A stretch of 64,000 bases of DNA from a bacterium (GTDB lineage: Bacteria > Auribacterota > Auribacteria > Auribacterales > Auribacteraceae), in contig JAHDNF010000016.1 in assembly GCA_018435605.1 (NCBI GenBank), positions 1 to 64,000 of the forward strand, in the 5' to 3' direction. The first letter of the stretch is position 1. Every line of letters starts with the position of its first letter. The position numbers were made by a program, and so were the translations under genes. Shown here in pieces: positions 55,749 through 64,000 of this stretch. Under the pieces are notes generated by a model. It saw only the letters and a list, made by a program, of their open reading frames with translations, was not told the DNA's origin and did not search any database.

Positions 55749-56594
55749 ATGAAAAAAGTTGTGATTGATTCGATAGAATTCGAAGATTTTTCAGGTGTGC
55801 GAAAATGTCTGAAAAAGTATTTATTCAATCCGCTGATCAATTATGTATTACCGCCTGAATTTCTTAAAAAAGTATTGAGAGGCAGTAAAAGCGACCTTGC
55901 GAAGGAATCCCTCGTTTCCCCCGGCAGTTGGAAGTCAATGCAGATCAGTTATGACAATGAATCGCCTAAAGATTTTATAGATAAGATAGTATTGCAGTTG
56001 GGATCATTTCCTGTGGGATTGAGAAACAGGCATAAAATTGTAGTTGCCAAGATGTCCGATCTGATCAAACGGTACAAAGATAAAGAAATGATTTTGATAG
56101 TCGGTATTGGAGCAGGCAGAGCATTCAATGCGATGAAAGCGATGAAGGAATCGGGTTTGGGTAATGTATCAGGATACTTTGTCGATATTGACGACGCGGC
56201 TTTCGAACCGGGTAAACAAATAGCAAAGTCCCTTGGTTTGGCGGATAAAGTCAAATACATAAAAGGTGACGCGAAAAACCTAGGCGATATGTTGCCCAAA
56301 GAAGCGGATATATTAAAATTGATAGGTATAATTGAATATTTGGATGACGAACAGGTTCTAAATATACTGAAAATCGGATACAAGAACTTGTGTAAAGGCG
56401 GTACGGTTATTACGCACAGCATCCAGCCGACCCACGGGATCGATCCGTTTTTGCGCAATGTGTTCGGTCTTTACCTTAAATATCGTACTGTTGAGGATGT
56501 TAAGGGTTTGCTTAAGAAATCGGGATTCAGTATCATAGATGTAACGCCCGAACCTTTAGGCATATATGAGGTTATAAGGGCTGAAAAGAAATAG
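55749..56594 (+). CDS. SAM-dependent methyltransferase-like protein
   Basis: The 281-residue protein has a class I Rossmann methyltransferase core from about residue 110. Motif I is LIVGIGAGRAFNAM, an acidic end of strand 2 is YFVDIDDAAF, motif II is KYIKGDAKNLGD, and LIGIIEYLDDEQV resembles motif IV. The N-terminal 100 residues are helical and basic. It could methylate a pathway intermediate. The canonical GxGxG is present as GIGAG. GAGGAGA precedes the ATG. It lies 59 bp after the GH3 gene in the same direction. Confidence 0.82.
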   Translation: MKKVVIDSIEFEDFSGVRKCLKKYLFNPLINYVLPPEFLKKVLRGSKSDLAKESLVSPGSWKSMQISYDNESPKDFIDKIVLQLGSFPVGLRNRHKIVVAKMSDLIKRYKDKEMILIVGIGAGRAFNAMKAMKESGLGNVSGYFVDIDDAAFEPGKQIAKSLGLADKVKYIKGDAKNLGDMLPKEADILKLIGIIEYLDDEQVLNILKIGYKNLCKGGTVITHSIQPTHGIDPFLRNVFGLYLKYRTVEDVKGLLKKSGFSIIDVTPEPLGIYEVIRAEKK

Positions 56595-56631
56595 TTTGTC
56601 GACTAGCAAATTCAATAAAAGGAGCGATACT

Positions 56632-57387
56632 ATGTTAAGCAATAAGAATTTCATTGTAGTTTCGTGGGTTGTGGCGATGCTCTTTTCGGGAATGTTTTCT
56701 TTGGAGGCTCAAACACAGGAAAACGCGGCTTTAGCTATATTGAAAGATTCCAGAGACCGGTATGATAAATATGTGGAAGATTACACCGCAACATTTTATA
56801 AAACCCAGCGAATCAATAACGCAATTAAAAACGAAGTAATTGAAATTAAGTTTATGAAACCGTTTTGTGTTTATTTCAAGTTTCTCAAGCCTGATGCCGG
56901 CAAAGAAGTTATTTATGTAGAAGGCAAAAATAACAATAAACTGATCGGGCATCTTGGAGGAGCTATTTCTCTTATTCCTATTTCTCGATGGTTGAGTCCT
57001 ACCGATCCGATGGCAATGGCCGGCAACAAATATCCCATTACGCGAACAGGTATAGGAAACATGCTGGACAGTCTGATTTCCCAGTATGATTTGGCACAGG
57101 CGAATGGCGATCTGGAAGCGTATTATATGGGAGTAGAGATTCTTGACGGACGACCTACACATGTTATAGTGCGCCGTCTGCCTCCTTCTAAAGACTATGC
57201 CTGTTATTTCAGCGTAACCAACATTGATATAGAGACTAAACTTCCTATACGCAATGTATCTTTGGACGAAAATTTCGAACTGCTGGAGATGTATTATTAC
57301 TCTTCTATAAAAGTTAATGTCGGCTTGACTGAGAAAGATTTCGACCCGAACAACTCGGCTTATAAATTCGGGTTTTTTAAGTTATGA
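56632..57387 (+). CDS. DUF1571 exported protein
   Basis: The 251-residue protein has a signal peptide (about 1-27, ending SLEAQ) and then a DUF1571-type domain. It contains IKFMKPFCVYFKFL, AGKEVIYVEGKNNNKLIGHLGG and MGVEILDGRPTHVIVRRLPP. The domain resembles the half-barrel fold of LolA-like periplasmic lipid carriers, which bind lipid chains on their way to the outer membrane. ATG 56632 follows AAAGGAG; the frame upstream starts only with TTG. Its stop overlaps the next start (ATGA). It may carry the cluster product through the periplasm. Confidence 0.82.
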   Translation: MLSNKNFIVVSWVVAMLFSGMFSLEAQTQENAALAILKDSRDRYDKYVEDYTATFYKTQRINNAIKNEVIEIKFMKPFCVYFKFLKPDAGKEVIYVEGKNNNKLIGHLGGAISLIPISRWLSPTDPMAMAGNKYPITRTGIGNMLDSLISQYDLAQANGDLEAYYMGVEILDGRPTHVIVRRLPPSKDYACYFSVTNIDIETKLPIRNVSLDENFELLEMYYYSSIKVNVGLTEKDFDPNNSAYKFGFFKL

Positions 57388-58880
57388 TATACGCAAAAAA
57401 CGGTGTTTCTATATTTGGTGGAGCGCTGAGAGTGTTTTTGCTTATCCAAGCGGTCTGTGTTATTGGGGGTTTCGCCCGGCAGTCCGATTCACCGCAACAG
57501 GATTTGTTGTGGAGTATGTTGACGGAAAGCAAAAATTACTATGATTCCATATCCAGCTATTCGTGTACGGTCACCCATGCAGGTATCATTGAAGGTGTAG
57601 CGGAAAGTGACTGCCCGATACAGCCTTTTGAACTTATTTTTCTTAAGCCTAGCCGGTATCATATTCAATTTACGGATACGGACGGAGAACAACAGGAATT
57701 CATTTTTATCGAGGGCGATACACACAGGCAATTTTTATATCCTAAGGAGTATAAAATATCCGGAAACGGTTCGTTGCTTTATAACGGCTATGTGTTATCC
57801 ATACCGCTGAGTAGTTTGAATGTTTTTTATGAGCATATAATACCGCTTACAGAACAGAATAAAGCTACCGTAGTGTGGGATCGCCAATTCGATAATACAG
57901 TCGACGATACCCAAAACGTTACGTTTTCCGTTACTTATGCCGATTCGGTAAATATGGAAGGGATTGAAGTTAAGCGAATATCGTTTGTTCTTCAGCGTAG
58001 CAACTCGGTGCCGGTGTATATCTCTTTTTATGACAGCGATGATCATCTTATCAATTCGTTATCGTTTGAAAATATAAAATTTGATATCGGCATAACAGAT
58101 ATGTATTTTGAGCATCGGTTTATTACCAGACGCCGCGAGGAGGATATGGTTGTTGAAAGCGTTATGGTGATGGACGAGAAAGTTCTAAGCGATCCGCAGA
58201 AACTCCAATCGTTCGTTTTGAATCTATCTCGTATTGCGTTGGAAAAATACACGACCATTCATGATTATTCCGCCCGTTTTACCCGCCGTGAGCGTGTTAA
58301 GGGACAAATGCAGAAACCGGAAGAATTTTTTATCAAATTCAGAAAACCGTTCGATCTGTATATGAAATGGATTTCAGGACCTAATAAAGGCTGGGAACTT
58401 ATTTACGCACGCGGTAAATATAACAATCAGGTTGTTGTACACGTAACAGGGTTGGCTAACCTGTTTCTTCCGACTTTGCAACTCGACCCTGCGGGCGCTC
58501 TGGCGATGATGAACAACCGGCACTCGATTCTTGAGTTCGGGTTGGGGCACGTGATAGAGAATTATTATCGCGATGTATCCACCGCCATTAACCTTGGCGA
58601 ACTTGATGTGGAATATCTTGGCGAGGAGAGCGTTGATGGCAGGCCTTGCTGGGTTATACAGACTACATTACCCCCTGACAGCACGGAATACTATTGTTAT
58701 CAGGCAAAATTATTTTTCGATCAGGAATATAAAATACCTACTAAAATGTTATTTTACGAATGGAATGACGAAAGAAAACGGCCGGAACTGATAGAAGAGT
58801 ATACCTACGAAGATATTTCATTCAATAACCGGTTTACCGATTATGATTTTGACCGTTACAACAAGGAATACGATTTTTAG
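57384..58880 (+). CDS. Tandem DUF1571/LolA-like exported protein
   Basis: The 498-residue protein has an N-terminal hydrophobic segment (about 10-30) acting as signal or anchor. Two related domains follow. The first (about 40-265) is diverged, with FELIFLKPSRYHIQFT and FIFIEGDTHRQFL. The second (about 285-490) is closer to DUF1571, with FFIKFRKPFDLYMKWI, GWELIYARGKYNNQVVVHVTG and YLGEESVDGRPCWVIQTTLPP. The second shares its pattern with the preceding protein, so duplication is likely. It overlaps that gene by 4 bp. Together they could form a relay for a lipid-like product. Confidence 0.8.
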   Translation: MIYAKNGVSIFGGALRVFLLIQAVCVIGGFARQSDSPQQDLLWSMLTESKNYYDSISSYSCTVTHAGIIEGVAESDCPIQPFELIFLKPSRYHIQFTDTDGEQQEFIFIEGDTHRQFLYPKEYKISGNGSLLYNGYVLSIPLSSLNVFYEHIIPLTEQNKATVVWDRQFDNTVDDTQNVTFSVTYADSVNMEGIEVKRISFVLQRSNSVPVYISFYDSDDHLINSLSFENIKFDIGITDMYFEHRFITRRREEDMVVESVMVMDEKVLSDPQKLQSFVLNLSRIALEKYTTIHDYSARFTRRERVKGQMQKPEEFFIKFRKPFDLYMKWISGPNKGWELIYARGKYNNQVVVHVTGLANLFLPTLQLDPAGALAMMNNRHSILEFGLGHVIENYYRDVSTAINLGELDVEYLGEESVDGRPCWVIQTTLPPDSTEYYCYQAKLFFDQEYKIPTKMLFYEWNDERKRPELIEEYTYEDISFNNRFTDYDFDRYNKEYDF

Positions 58881-58885
58881 ATATC

Positions 58886-60034
58886 ATGCAGATCGCTAAG
58901 CTCACCGTTTATCGTATAAAGATACCATTTCGTCAAGTATTCAGGCATGCGACAGCTACTCGGTCATATGCGGAGAATATTGTCGTGCGATGCGAAGATA
59001 CCACAGGGCTTGTGGGGTGGGGAGAAACCATAGCTCGTGAATATGTTACCGGCGAAACTACAGCACAGACAATAGAACGTTATCGCGCTATACCGAAAAG
59101 TTTGTTCAACAAGCAGTTTCGTACTGCTATGGATGTCGAAACATTTCTCGATCAGGCGGGGTTTGATTCGTTCAATGTAGCGCGGTGCGGTATTGAGATG
59201 GCTCTGCTAGACCTGATGGCTAGATTGAAAAACCAGCCTTTGTATGCCTACTGCGCGGTTGAGTTTGCCGATCATATAGCTATAGAACATACTGACGATA
59301 TTTTTCGCTATGGCGGCGCTATCGGGTTGTCGCCTGTTGGTAAAACGATCGTAAATGCTTTGAAAATGAGGTTATACGGATTTAACAGCGTCAAATTGAA
59401 GCTGGAATGCGATTTTAGTGAAGATGTAAAACGAATAGCAATTGTACGCAGGATACTCGGCAGGCGTATCGATCTTAGGGTTGACGCCAACGAAGCGTGG
59501 GATACATCGTATGCTACTAAGATCACCCCGTATATGGAAAAATATGGTGTGTCCGCGGTAGAACAGCCGTTCGCGAAAACAGATGTTTCTGCGTATGAAA
59601 AGATGTTTGATGCTACATGTATCCCCGTCATTTTAGATGAATCGTTGTGTACCCTTGCCGATGCCCATGCTTTTGAAAAGTTTGCAGATAAGATTATATT
59701 TTGCATTAAGTTGCCCAAAACGGGCGGTTTTTTTTATGCGTTCCGGTTATTTTCGTTTGCCCGGCAACATTCGATTCCAATACAATTAAGTTGTCAGGTA
59801 GGCGAGTCGGCCATATTGTCGGCAGGGGGAAGGCAGGCGGCTATGCTGTGTCCTAACCTTAGGTATCTGGAAGGGTCGTTTGACCGGTACTTGTTGCGAA
59901 GTAACATAATAGCAAATGACATCAGTTTCGGTTACGGCGGCAAAGCGGGATTACTCAACTCTCCGGGTTTGGGCATATCTGTGGATGAGGGGTTGCTCGA
60001 ACAGATTACCGAAGAGAAAATAGGGTTGGTATGA
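58886..60034 (+). CDS. Enolase-superfamily enzyme, dipeptide-epimerase/MLE type
   Basis: The 382-residue protein belongs to the mandelate-racemase/muconate-lactonising enzyme group. The full active-site set is present: Lys170 and Lys172 (KLK), metal ligands Asp200 (VDAN), Glu226 (VEQP) and Asp251 (DES), and Lys275 (IKLPK). Two Lys on opposite sides fit racemisation or epimerisation, as in L-Ala-D/L-Glu epimerase; succinylbenzoate synthase is the other possibility. No menaquinone gene is nearby. Next to the GH3 ligase, epimerisation of an amino-acid or dipeptide unit is attractive. It overlaps the following hydrolase by 4 bp (ATGA). Confidence 0.87.
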   Translation: MQIAKLTVYRIKIPFRQVFRHATATRSYAENIVVRCEDTTGLVGWGETIAREYVTGETTAQTIERYRAIPKSLFNKQFRTAMDVETFLDQAGFDSFNVARCGIEMALLDLMARLKNQPLYAYCAVEFADHIAIEHTDDIFRYGGAIGLSPVGKTIVNALKMRLYGFNSVKLKLECDFSEDVKRIAIVRRILGRRIDLRVDANEAWDTSYATKITPYMEKYGVSAVEQPFAKTDVSAYEKMFDATCIPVILDESLCTLADAHAFEKFADKIIFCIKLPKTGGFFYAFRLFSFARQHSIPIQLSCQVGESAILSAGGRQAAMLCPNLRYLEGSFDRYLLRSNIIANDISFGYGGKAGLLNSPGLGISVDEGLLEQITEEKIGLV

Positions 60035-60870
60035 TGAATGATTCTGTCGAGTCTGTGGTGTTATCCATACCTGCGTCGGACGGTTATCCGTTGGCGTGCA
60101 GGGTCTGGAATCAATCGGTATGCGACGCCCCTACTATTTTGTGTCTTCATGGCATACAAAGTCATTCCGGATGGTATGAAGCGTCGTCGCGCCGTCTTGC
60201 GGAGGCTGGATACAGGGTAGTGTTTCCTGACCGCCGAGGGTCGGGTATGAATTGCGATAGTCGCGGCGATATGCTTCATTACAAAATCTTGATAGATGAT
60301 ATACGCTCGATATTGACTTGGTTTTCCTGTCCGATGCGTGTAGTTCTCATTGCCATATCGTGGGGAGCTAAACTTGGCGCATGGCTTGCGTTTAACGATT
60401 TTCCGTGGCTTGAACGGTGTATTTTTATAACTCCCGGCTGGTTCCCATTAGTAGATATGGGGTTTGCCGATAAATATCTGGTAGCTAAAAATTTGTTTTA
60501 CAATCAGGGCGACGGACTGGTACCTGTACCCATACCGGGTTCGGATTATTTTACAAAATCTTCTAATTGGCAAAGATTCATCGATAATGATACCGATACA
60601 TTGCGTACATGTACCGCCCGATTTTTCTATGAATCCCGCAAACTTGACGCTACGTGGAAGTCTAAAAAGAATTTTTGCGTGAAACCGTCTTTACTGCTTC
60701 TTGCTTCAGATGACAGGATCATATCGAATAGGGTTACCGGACAGTTTTTCTCAGCCCGTTTTACGAATCCGGCATCGTGTAATATGGAATACGCGGGTTG
60801 CGAACACACTCTTGAATTCGATCAACCGGATTTGAAGTTTGTGGACGATATACTCAACTGGCTCCGATAA
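60031..60870 (+). CDS. Alpha/beta hydrolase, cytoplasmic
   Basis: The 279-residue protein has a standard alpha/beta hydrolase core. CLHGIQSHSGWY is the oxyanion strand, FPDRRGSG follows, and the nucleophile elbow is ISWGAK, where Ala precedes Ile instead of the usual Gly. The acid lies in LLASDDRII and the His in CEHTLEFDQP. No signal peptide is seen. It overlaps the epimerase gene by 4 bp and is the last gene of the cluster. It may be a lysophospholipase-, thioesterase- or peptidase-like enzyme. Its last 17 bp overlap the convergent sirtuin gene. Confidence 0.83.
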   Translation: MMNDSVESVVLSIPASDGYPLACRVWNQSVCDAPTILCLHGIQSHSGWYEASSRRLAEAGYRVVFPDRRGSGMNCDSRGDMLHYKILIDDIRSILTWFSCPMRVVLIAISWGAKLGAWLAFNDFPWLERCIFITPGWFPLVDMGFADKYLVAKNLFYNQGDGLVPVPIPGSDYFTKSSNWQRFIDNDTDTLRTCTARFFYESRKLDATWKSKKNFCVKPSLLLLASDDRIISNRVTGQFFSARFTNPASCNMEYAGCEHTLEFDQPDLKFVDDILNWLR

Positions 60871-61624
60871 TATTGCGTTTTTTAAGTATATCAATAAGTT
60901 CTTCTCCGAACGATTGCAGATCCATATTAAGCGTAATATCCGCACGTGAATCGTATGGAGTGCGGTCCCTGTTGACGATAATCAATTTTGCGCCGTTTCT
61001 TTTTATCATATCCGGAATGGAAGCGGCGGGATACACTACAAGCGACGAACCTAACACAATACAGCAATCGGATTTTTCGGTTTCGTTAAATGCCGCTTGA
61101 AGAACATTCTCATGTAGTAATTCGCCGAAGAAGATTATATCCGGCTTGACAATATTTTGACATTTGTCGCAACGGGCAATGGTGTCGCGGTTTATTTTGG
61201 TTCGCATTTCATCGAACGAGTAACAGCTTTCGCATCGTACGCAATAGTTTTTTAAAGGGCTTCCGTGCAGTTCCAGCACTCCTTGGCTACCGGCTTTCTG
61301 ATGAAGCGTGTCGATGTTTTGGGTAATAACCCGCCTGATCAATCCTTTTGACTGCAACAACGACAAGAGATTATGAATAATGCTTGGTTTCGCGTCCGCC
61401 AATGTATAGATGAATTCTTTTGCAAAACTGAAAAAGTCTTCCGGCTGTGAATAAAAATGATCGATGCGGAAAATTGTTTCGGCTGAAAATCGGCTCCACA
61501 GACCGGTTGCCGGGCTTCTGAAATCGGGGATGCCGCTTAGGGTGCTTATGCCTGCGCCGGTCAAAGCAACGGCATGTTTGGAGTTACATATCAAATCAGC
61601 TACTTTATTGACATCGTAGTGCAT
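60854..61624 (-). CDS. NAD-dependent protein deacylase (sirtuin, Sir2 family)
   Basis: The 256-residue protein is a class III deacetylase/deacylase. NAD-binding motifs are LTGAGISTLSGIPDFRS (21-37) and TQNIDTLHQKAG (101-112), with catalytic His120 (ELHG). Zinc is held by Cys128, Cys131, Cys152 and Cys155, so the zinc ribbon is intact. Sirtuins remove acyl groups from lysines using NAD+ and commonly control acetyl-CoA synthetase in bacteria. It is 20 bp downstream of the methyltransferase gene on the same strand. No recognised target gene is adjacent. Confidence 0.94.
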   Translation of the reverse strand: MHYDVNKVADLICNSKHAVALTGAGISTLSGIPDFRSPATGLWSRFSAETIFRIDHFYSQPEDFFSFAKEFIYTLADAKPSIIHNLLSLLQSKGLIRRVITQNIDTLHQKAGSQGVLELHGSPLKNYCVRCESCYSFDEMRTKINRDTIARCDKCQNIVKPDIIFFGELLHENVLQAAFNETEKSDCCIVLGSSLVVYPAASIPDMIKRNGAKLIIVNRDRTPYDSRADITLNMDLQSFGEELIDILKKRNIIGAS

Positions 61625-61644
61625 ATAGTAAAAGATACTCCCTT

Positions 61645-62604
61645 TTATCTGCTAAAACCATTCGGTTTATCGGCGGCTTTTTTTTCGAAGACCGCGGCGA
61701 AAGTTAAGTAACACGAAGTAGAAATATCTTTCGGGTTTGTTATATGATAAATGGTCAGTGACATGCCGGATAAATAGGCTTTGATGCGTGTAACAAGATG
61801 AGCTACGTCGTAAAATCGGGAATGCCGCTGTAAAAAGCCTTTATTGCAACTTATGAGCGCGTCGGATTCGAAAGGTACCCCTCTGTCTGGAATTATTACA
61901 GGATTGGATCGAATGACATATTGTGTAAATAAATACAGCGGCAATATGCACATTTTCCCGCCATGAGCAAGAACCCGTGCGGCTTCTTTTATGAATCTGC
62001 TGTCGGAATCATTCTCGAAATGTTCGAAAGAACAGTGCATGGCCATTTTGTTGCAAAAACCGTCTGCAAGGGGCATACAAGTGGCGTCGCTACCGATAAT
62101 GTTGTCTCTCACTCCTTGCGGAAAAGTGAGGTCTTGCCGGTATGTCGTGCACCCGAAAAGGCGGTGATAAATCTCAACTGTCGGGGAACAAGCGTTGGCT
62201 ATATCTATATATATATCCGACGGTTTGAGATCAAGTAATCGCGCGGCTACAAAATGTTCCAGAGATTTTTCCGCGAATATGGCCGAACGTGAGCCGTTGA
62301 GATAAAGAATATAGTCTTGGTATCTAGCTTTTTTGAGGTATTCGCGGTATTCATCTGGCGATATTTCAAAGTTCTTTATAGAAAAACCGTGTTGTTCCAA
62401 TTGCTTTATAATGACTGCGCTATTCTCATAGCTGTCGATGAGCATGGTTTTTGTTTTCGGATCGCGGATACGTTCGAAATATCTGTCCCAGCAGAATCGT
62501 TGTTTTACGCGGAGCACGTTTCGAAACCACTTTATTTTTAGGTAGGTCCACAATATTGACGGATGTTTGAGGAATAAAATAAAATGATTGTTGATGAATC
62601 GCAT
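61645..62604 (-). CDS. SAM-dependent methyltransferase-like protein
   Basis: The 319-residue protein appears to have a class I methyltransferase core after about residue 125. It has LKPSDIYIDIANACSPTVEIY (a poor match to motif I, lacking the Gly-rich turn), GSDATCMPLADGFCNKMAMHCSFEHFEND (motifs III-IV of the Methyltransf_11 type) and EAARVLAHGGKMCILPLY. The weak motif I makes activity doubtful. The N-terminal 100 residues are basic and helical (SILWTYLKIKWFRN). AGGAGC lies before the ATG. It sits between the GT39-like gene and the sirtuin gene and may modify a glycan. Confidence 0.75.
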   Translation of the reverse strand: MRFINNHFILFLKHPSILWTYLKIKWFRNVLRVKQRFCWDRYFERIRDPKTKTMLIDSYENSAVIIKQLEQHGFSIKNFEISPDEYREYLKKARYQDYILYLNGSRSAIFAEKSLEHFVAARLLDLKPSDIYIDIANACSPTVEIYHRLFGCTTYRQDLTFPQGVRDNIIGSDATCMPLADGFCNKMAMHCSFEHFENDSDSRFIKEAARVLAHGGKMCILPLYLFTQYVIRSNPVIIPDRGVPFESDALISCNKGFLQRHSRFYDVAHLVTRIKAYLSGMSLTIYHITNPKDISTSCYLTFAAVFEKKAADKPNGFSR

Positions 62605-62753
62605 TTATACAGCTCCTGTTAATGTAGTTTGAATATATAGAATATCCGAGAGTAAACGGCAAACTCAAAAGCATGTATCATTATATTTGCTCATTTTGTA
62701 ATAAAAAAAGAATATTAGCAACGCTCAAATCAGTTTTATTATTTAAAAGCGAG

Positions 62754-64000
62754 TTATTTTGTGTTCGAACTGTCTGATAAACGGCTTTCAAGAAACGTAA
62801 CACAACACATTATCATAACCGGAGCAAGAACAGAACTGTATCGTGCGTTGCAAACAATAGGCAGGTGAAGCATATAGTAAATTAAAGGCAATATAAAAAA
62901 GAGTCCTTTTATAGTAAAAAACTTCTTTTTTACTATAATCAAAGCAAAAGAAATAAGAAAGAAGATGAGAATAGGAAGTTGAATGACCGAAATAATCATT
63001 GTTTTCTTTAAGTTTTCACCTAATATCCAGAACATCCATGAGTTTAAAATAATTTTTTTAATAAGAAAAAACGGTTCTTTAGCATAACGTGAAAAACTTT
63101 GAGCAATCATTTCTTTATCCGCTTTATACTCTTTTTCCCACAAAGAAATTTTTTCAGGGAACTTTTTATAAATCTCCGATCGCCTTTGGAGGCTAATATC
63201 CCATAAGTAAGCAAAAGATAATCGTTTATCCATAGAAGAACTGTTGATAAATCCTTCGGTTACACCGTCGCCTATTTGGAGGTTGATTCCCGCGAGTAAA
63301 TGAACAGGGATGATTTTGCCGCTGATAGCATAATTTCTTGCTGTCCAAGGTAATATAATAATGAATGATGCAAAAATTAAGATCATAGATTGCCGGATAG
63401 GAATCTTCCGGTTGTCAATTTTGATACAAAGCATAAATAACGGTATTATGATCGTAAAAAACAAAAAAGTTTGTTTTGTAAGAGCTAAAATGCCCCCCAT
63501 TACACCTACTATTAAAGCTGTTTTGTAAGATGGTTTTTTAAAAAAGAGCGATAACGCCCAGTAATGCAGTATTAGAAGAAAAGCCGCAAACAACTCGACC
63601 CAAATACGGCTGGTGTACCATATAAGAAAAGGATGCAATGTGCATAATACAGAAGCTATAAAAGCGACATTTCTATTCCATATTGTCTTGGCAGTGAAAA
63701 ACATAGTTAAAATTATCAAAGCGAATAAGATACATTGAGCAAATTGTATGGAATACGGCCACAATCCGTTGCTTATAGCGAGGCAGAAGGCAATGAATAT
63801 CGGATAAACAGGACCACGAACAAGCGTTGGTTCGGTATCCGGATGAAACGCGAGCGTTCCTGTCTTAAGAAGTCCATACCCGAGGTTGCCGTGCAAATCG
63901 GGGTCTAGAACAGCATTGTATTGTTTCGATATTGACGGATACACTATAAACGTAAAACATAGCGCAATTATAAGACCGATTGTAGCAAGGATGAAAATAG
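62754..64000 (-). CDS. GT39-type membrane glycosyltransferase, N-terminus outside window
   Basis: The frame is open to the right edge: 18 more codons precede the first GTG (63944) and form a membrane helix (IFILATIGLIIALCF…). About nine further helices follow. The first loop has GNLGYGLLKTGTLAFHPDTEPTLVRGPVYPIFIA, with the acidic and RGP/YP features of ArnT/PMT-like glycosyltransferases using polyprenyl-phosphate sugars. A hydrophilic loop near 230-290 precedes the last helices. The acceptor could be lipid A, protein or a surface glycan. Only the extreme N-terminus is missing. Confidence 0.82.
   Translation of the reverse strand, partial: IFILATIGLIIALCFTFIVYPSISKQYNAVLDPDLHGNLGYGLLKTGTLAFHPDTEPTLVRGPVYPIFIAFCLAISNGLWPYSIQFAQCILFALIILTMFFTAKTIWNRNVAFIASVLCTLHPFLIWYTSRIWVELFAAFLLILHYWALSLFFKKPSYKTALIVGVMGGILALTKQTFLFFTIIIPLFMLCIKIDNRKIPIRQSMILIFASFIIILPWTARNYAISGKIIPVHLLAGINLQIGDGVTEGFINSSSMDKRLSFAYLWDISLQRRSEIYKKFPEKISLWEKEYKADKEMIAQSFSRYAKEPFFLIKKIILNSWMFWILGENLKKTMIISVIQLPILIFFLISFALIIVKKKFFTIKGLFFILPLIYYMLHLPIVCNARYSSVLAPVMIMCCVTFLESRLSDSSNTK

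Noticed and set aside
47520-60870. Ladderane-type biosynthesis cluster
   Set aside because: No radical SAM or phytoene-desaturase-like genes accompany the fatty-acid genes here.

Overview
The window is a 64 kb, roughly 43% GC, densely coding bacterial chromosome segment using the standard code (TGA acts as stop). No rRNA or taxonomic marker is present. The envelope genes (Wzc/Wzx/O-antigen-polymerase types, lipoproteins), a 3,976-residue exported protein, the nfeD-floA cluster and the hom/apgM/lysC/cimA gene order point to a Gram-negative of the PVC/Omnitrophota kind. Omnitrophota, a lineage known for very large genes, is my best guess; this is inference only.

Layout. 1-0.8 kb: the 3' end of a large serine recombinase runs into the 3' end of tRNA-Gln, which looks like the edge of an integrated element lying to the left. 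0.9-4.5 kb: membrane-quality operon of two NfeD proteins, flotillin-like FloA and a small anchored protein. 4.6-6.7 kb: ComM/YifB ATPase and a DUF2784 membrane protein. 6.8-18.8 kb: one giant secreted protein with a ChaN/TraB-like head, a degenerate GGDEF-like module, a second one with its motifs in swapped order, and a degenerate P-loop. 18.8-23.5 kb: PHP phosphoesterase, GH18-like/CBM9 lipoprotein, alpha/beta hydrolase and zinc-type alcohol dehydrogenase. 24-32 kb: tRNA-Pro followed by an aspartate-family/isoleucine operon (hom, proposed homoserine kinase, lysC, cimA) and valS. 32-45.9 kb: envelope and polysaccharide region (J-domain/PilZ protein, membrane TPR protein, FHA protein, Wzc-like protein with an altered Walker A, Na+/solute symporter, glycosyltransferase, polymerase, flippase, radical SAM protein). 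46 kb: tRNA-Val and tRNA-Asp with promoter and terminator.

47.4-60.9 kb is the most interesting part: a run of same-strand genes that looks like an undescribed type II fatty-acid/polyketide-style pathway. It holds a dehydratase, ketoreductase, long acyl carrier protein, phosphopantetheinyl transferase, a second dehydratase without the catalytic His, a ketosynthase lacking Cys and one His (chain-length-factor-like), an intact ketosynthase, an alpha/beta hydrolase, a GH3-type acyl-amino-acid ligase, a methyltransferase, two exported DUF1571 proteins, an enolase-superfamily epimerase and another hydrolase. The paired active/inactive enzymes recall aryl-polyene systems, but the GH3 ligase and epimerase suggest a product joined to an amino acid or peptide. 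Its promoter lies among inverted and tandem repeats, implying tight control.

60.9-64 kb (minus strand): sirtuin, methyltransferase and a GT39-like membrane glycosyltransferase cut by the right edge.
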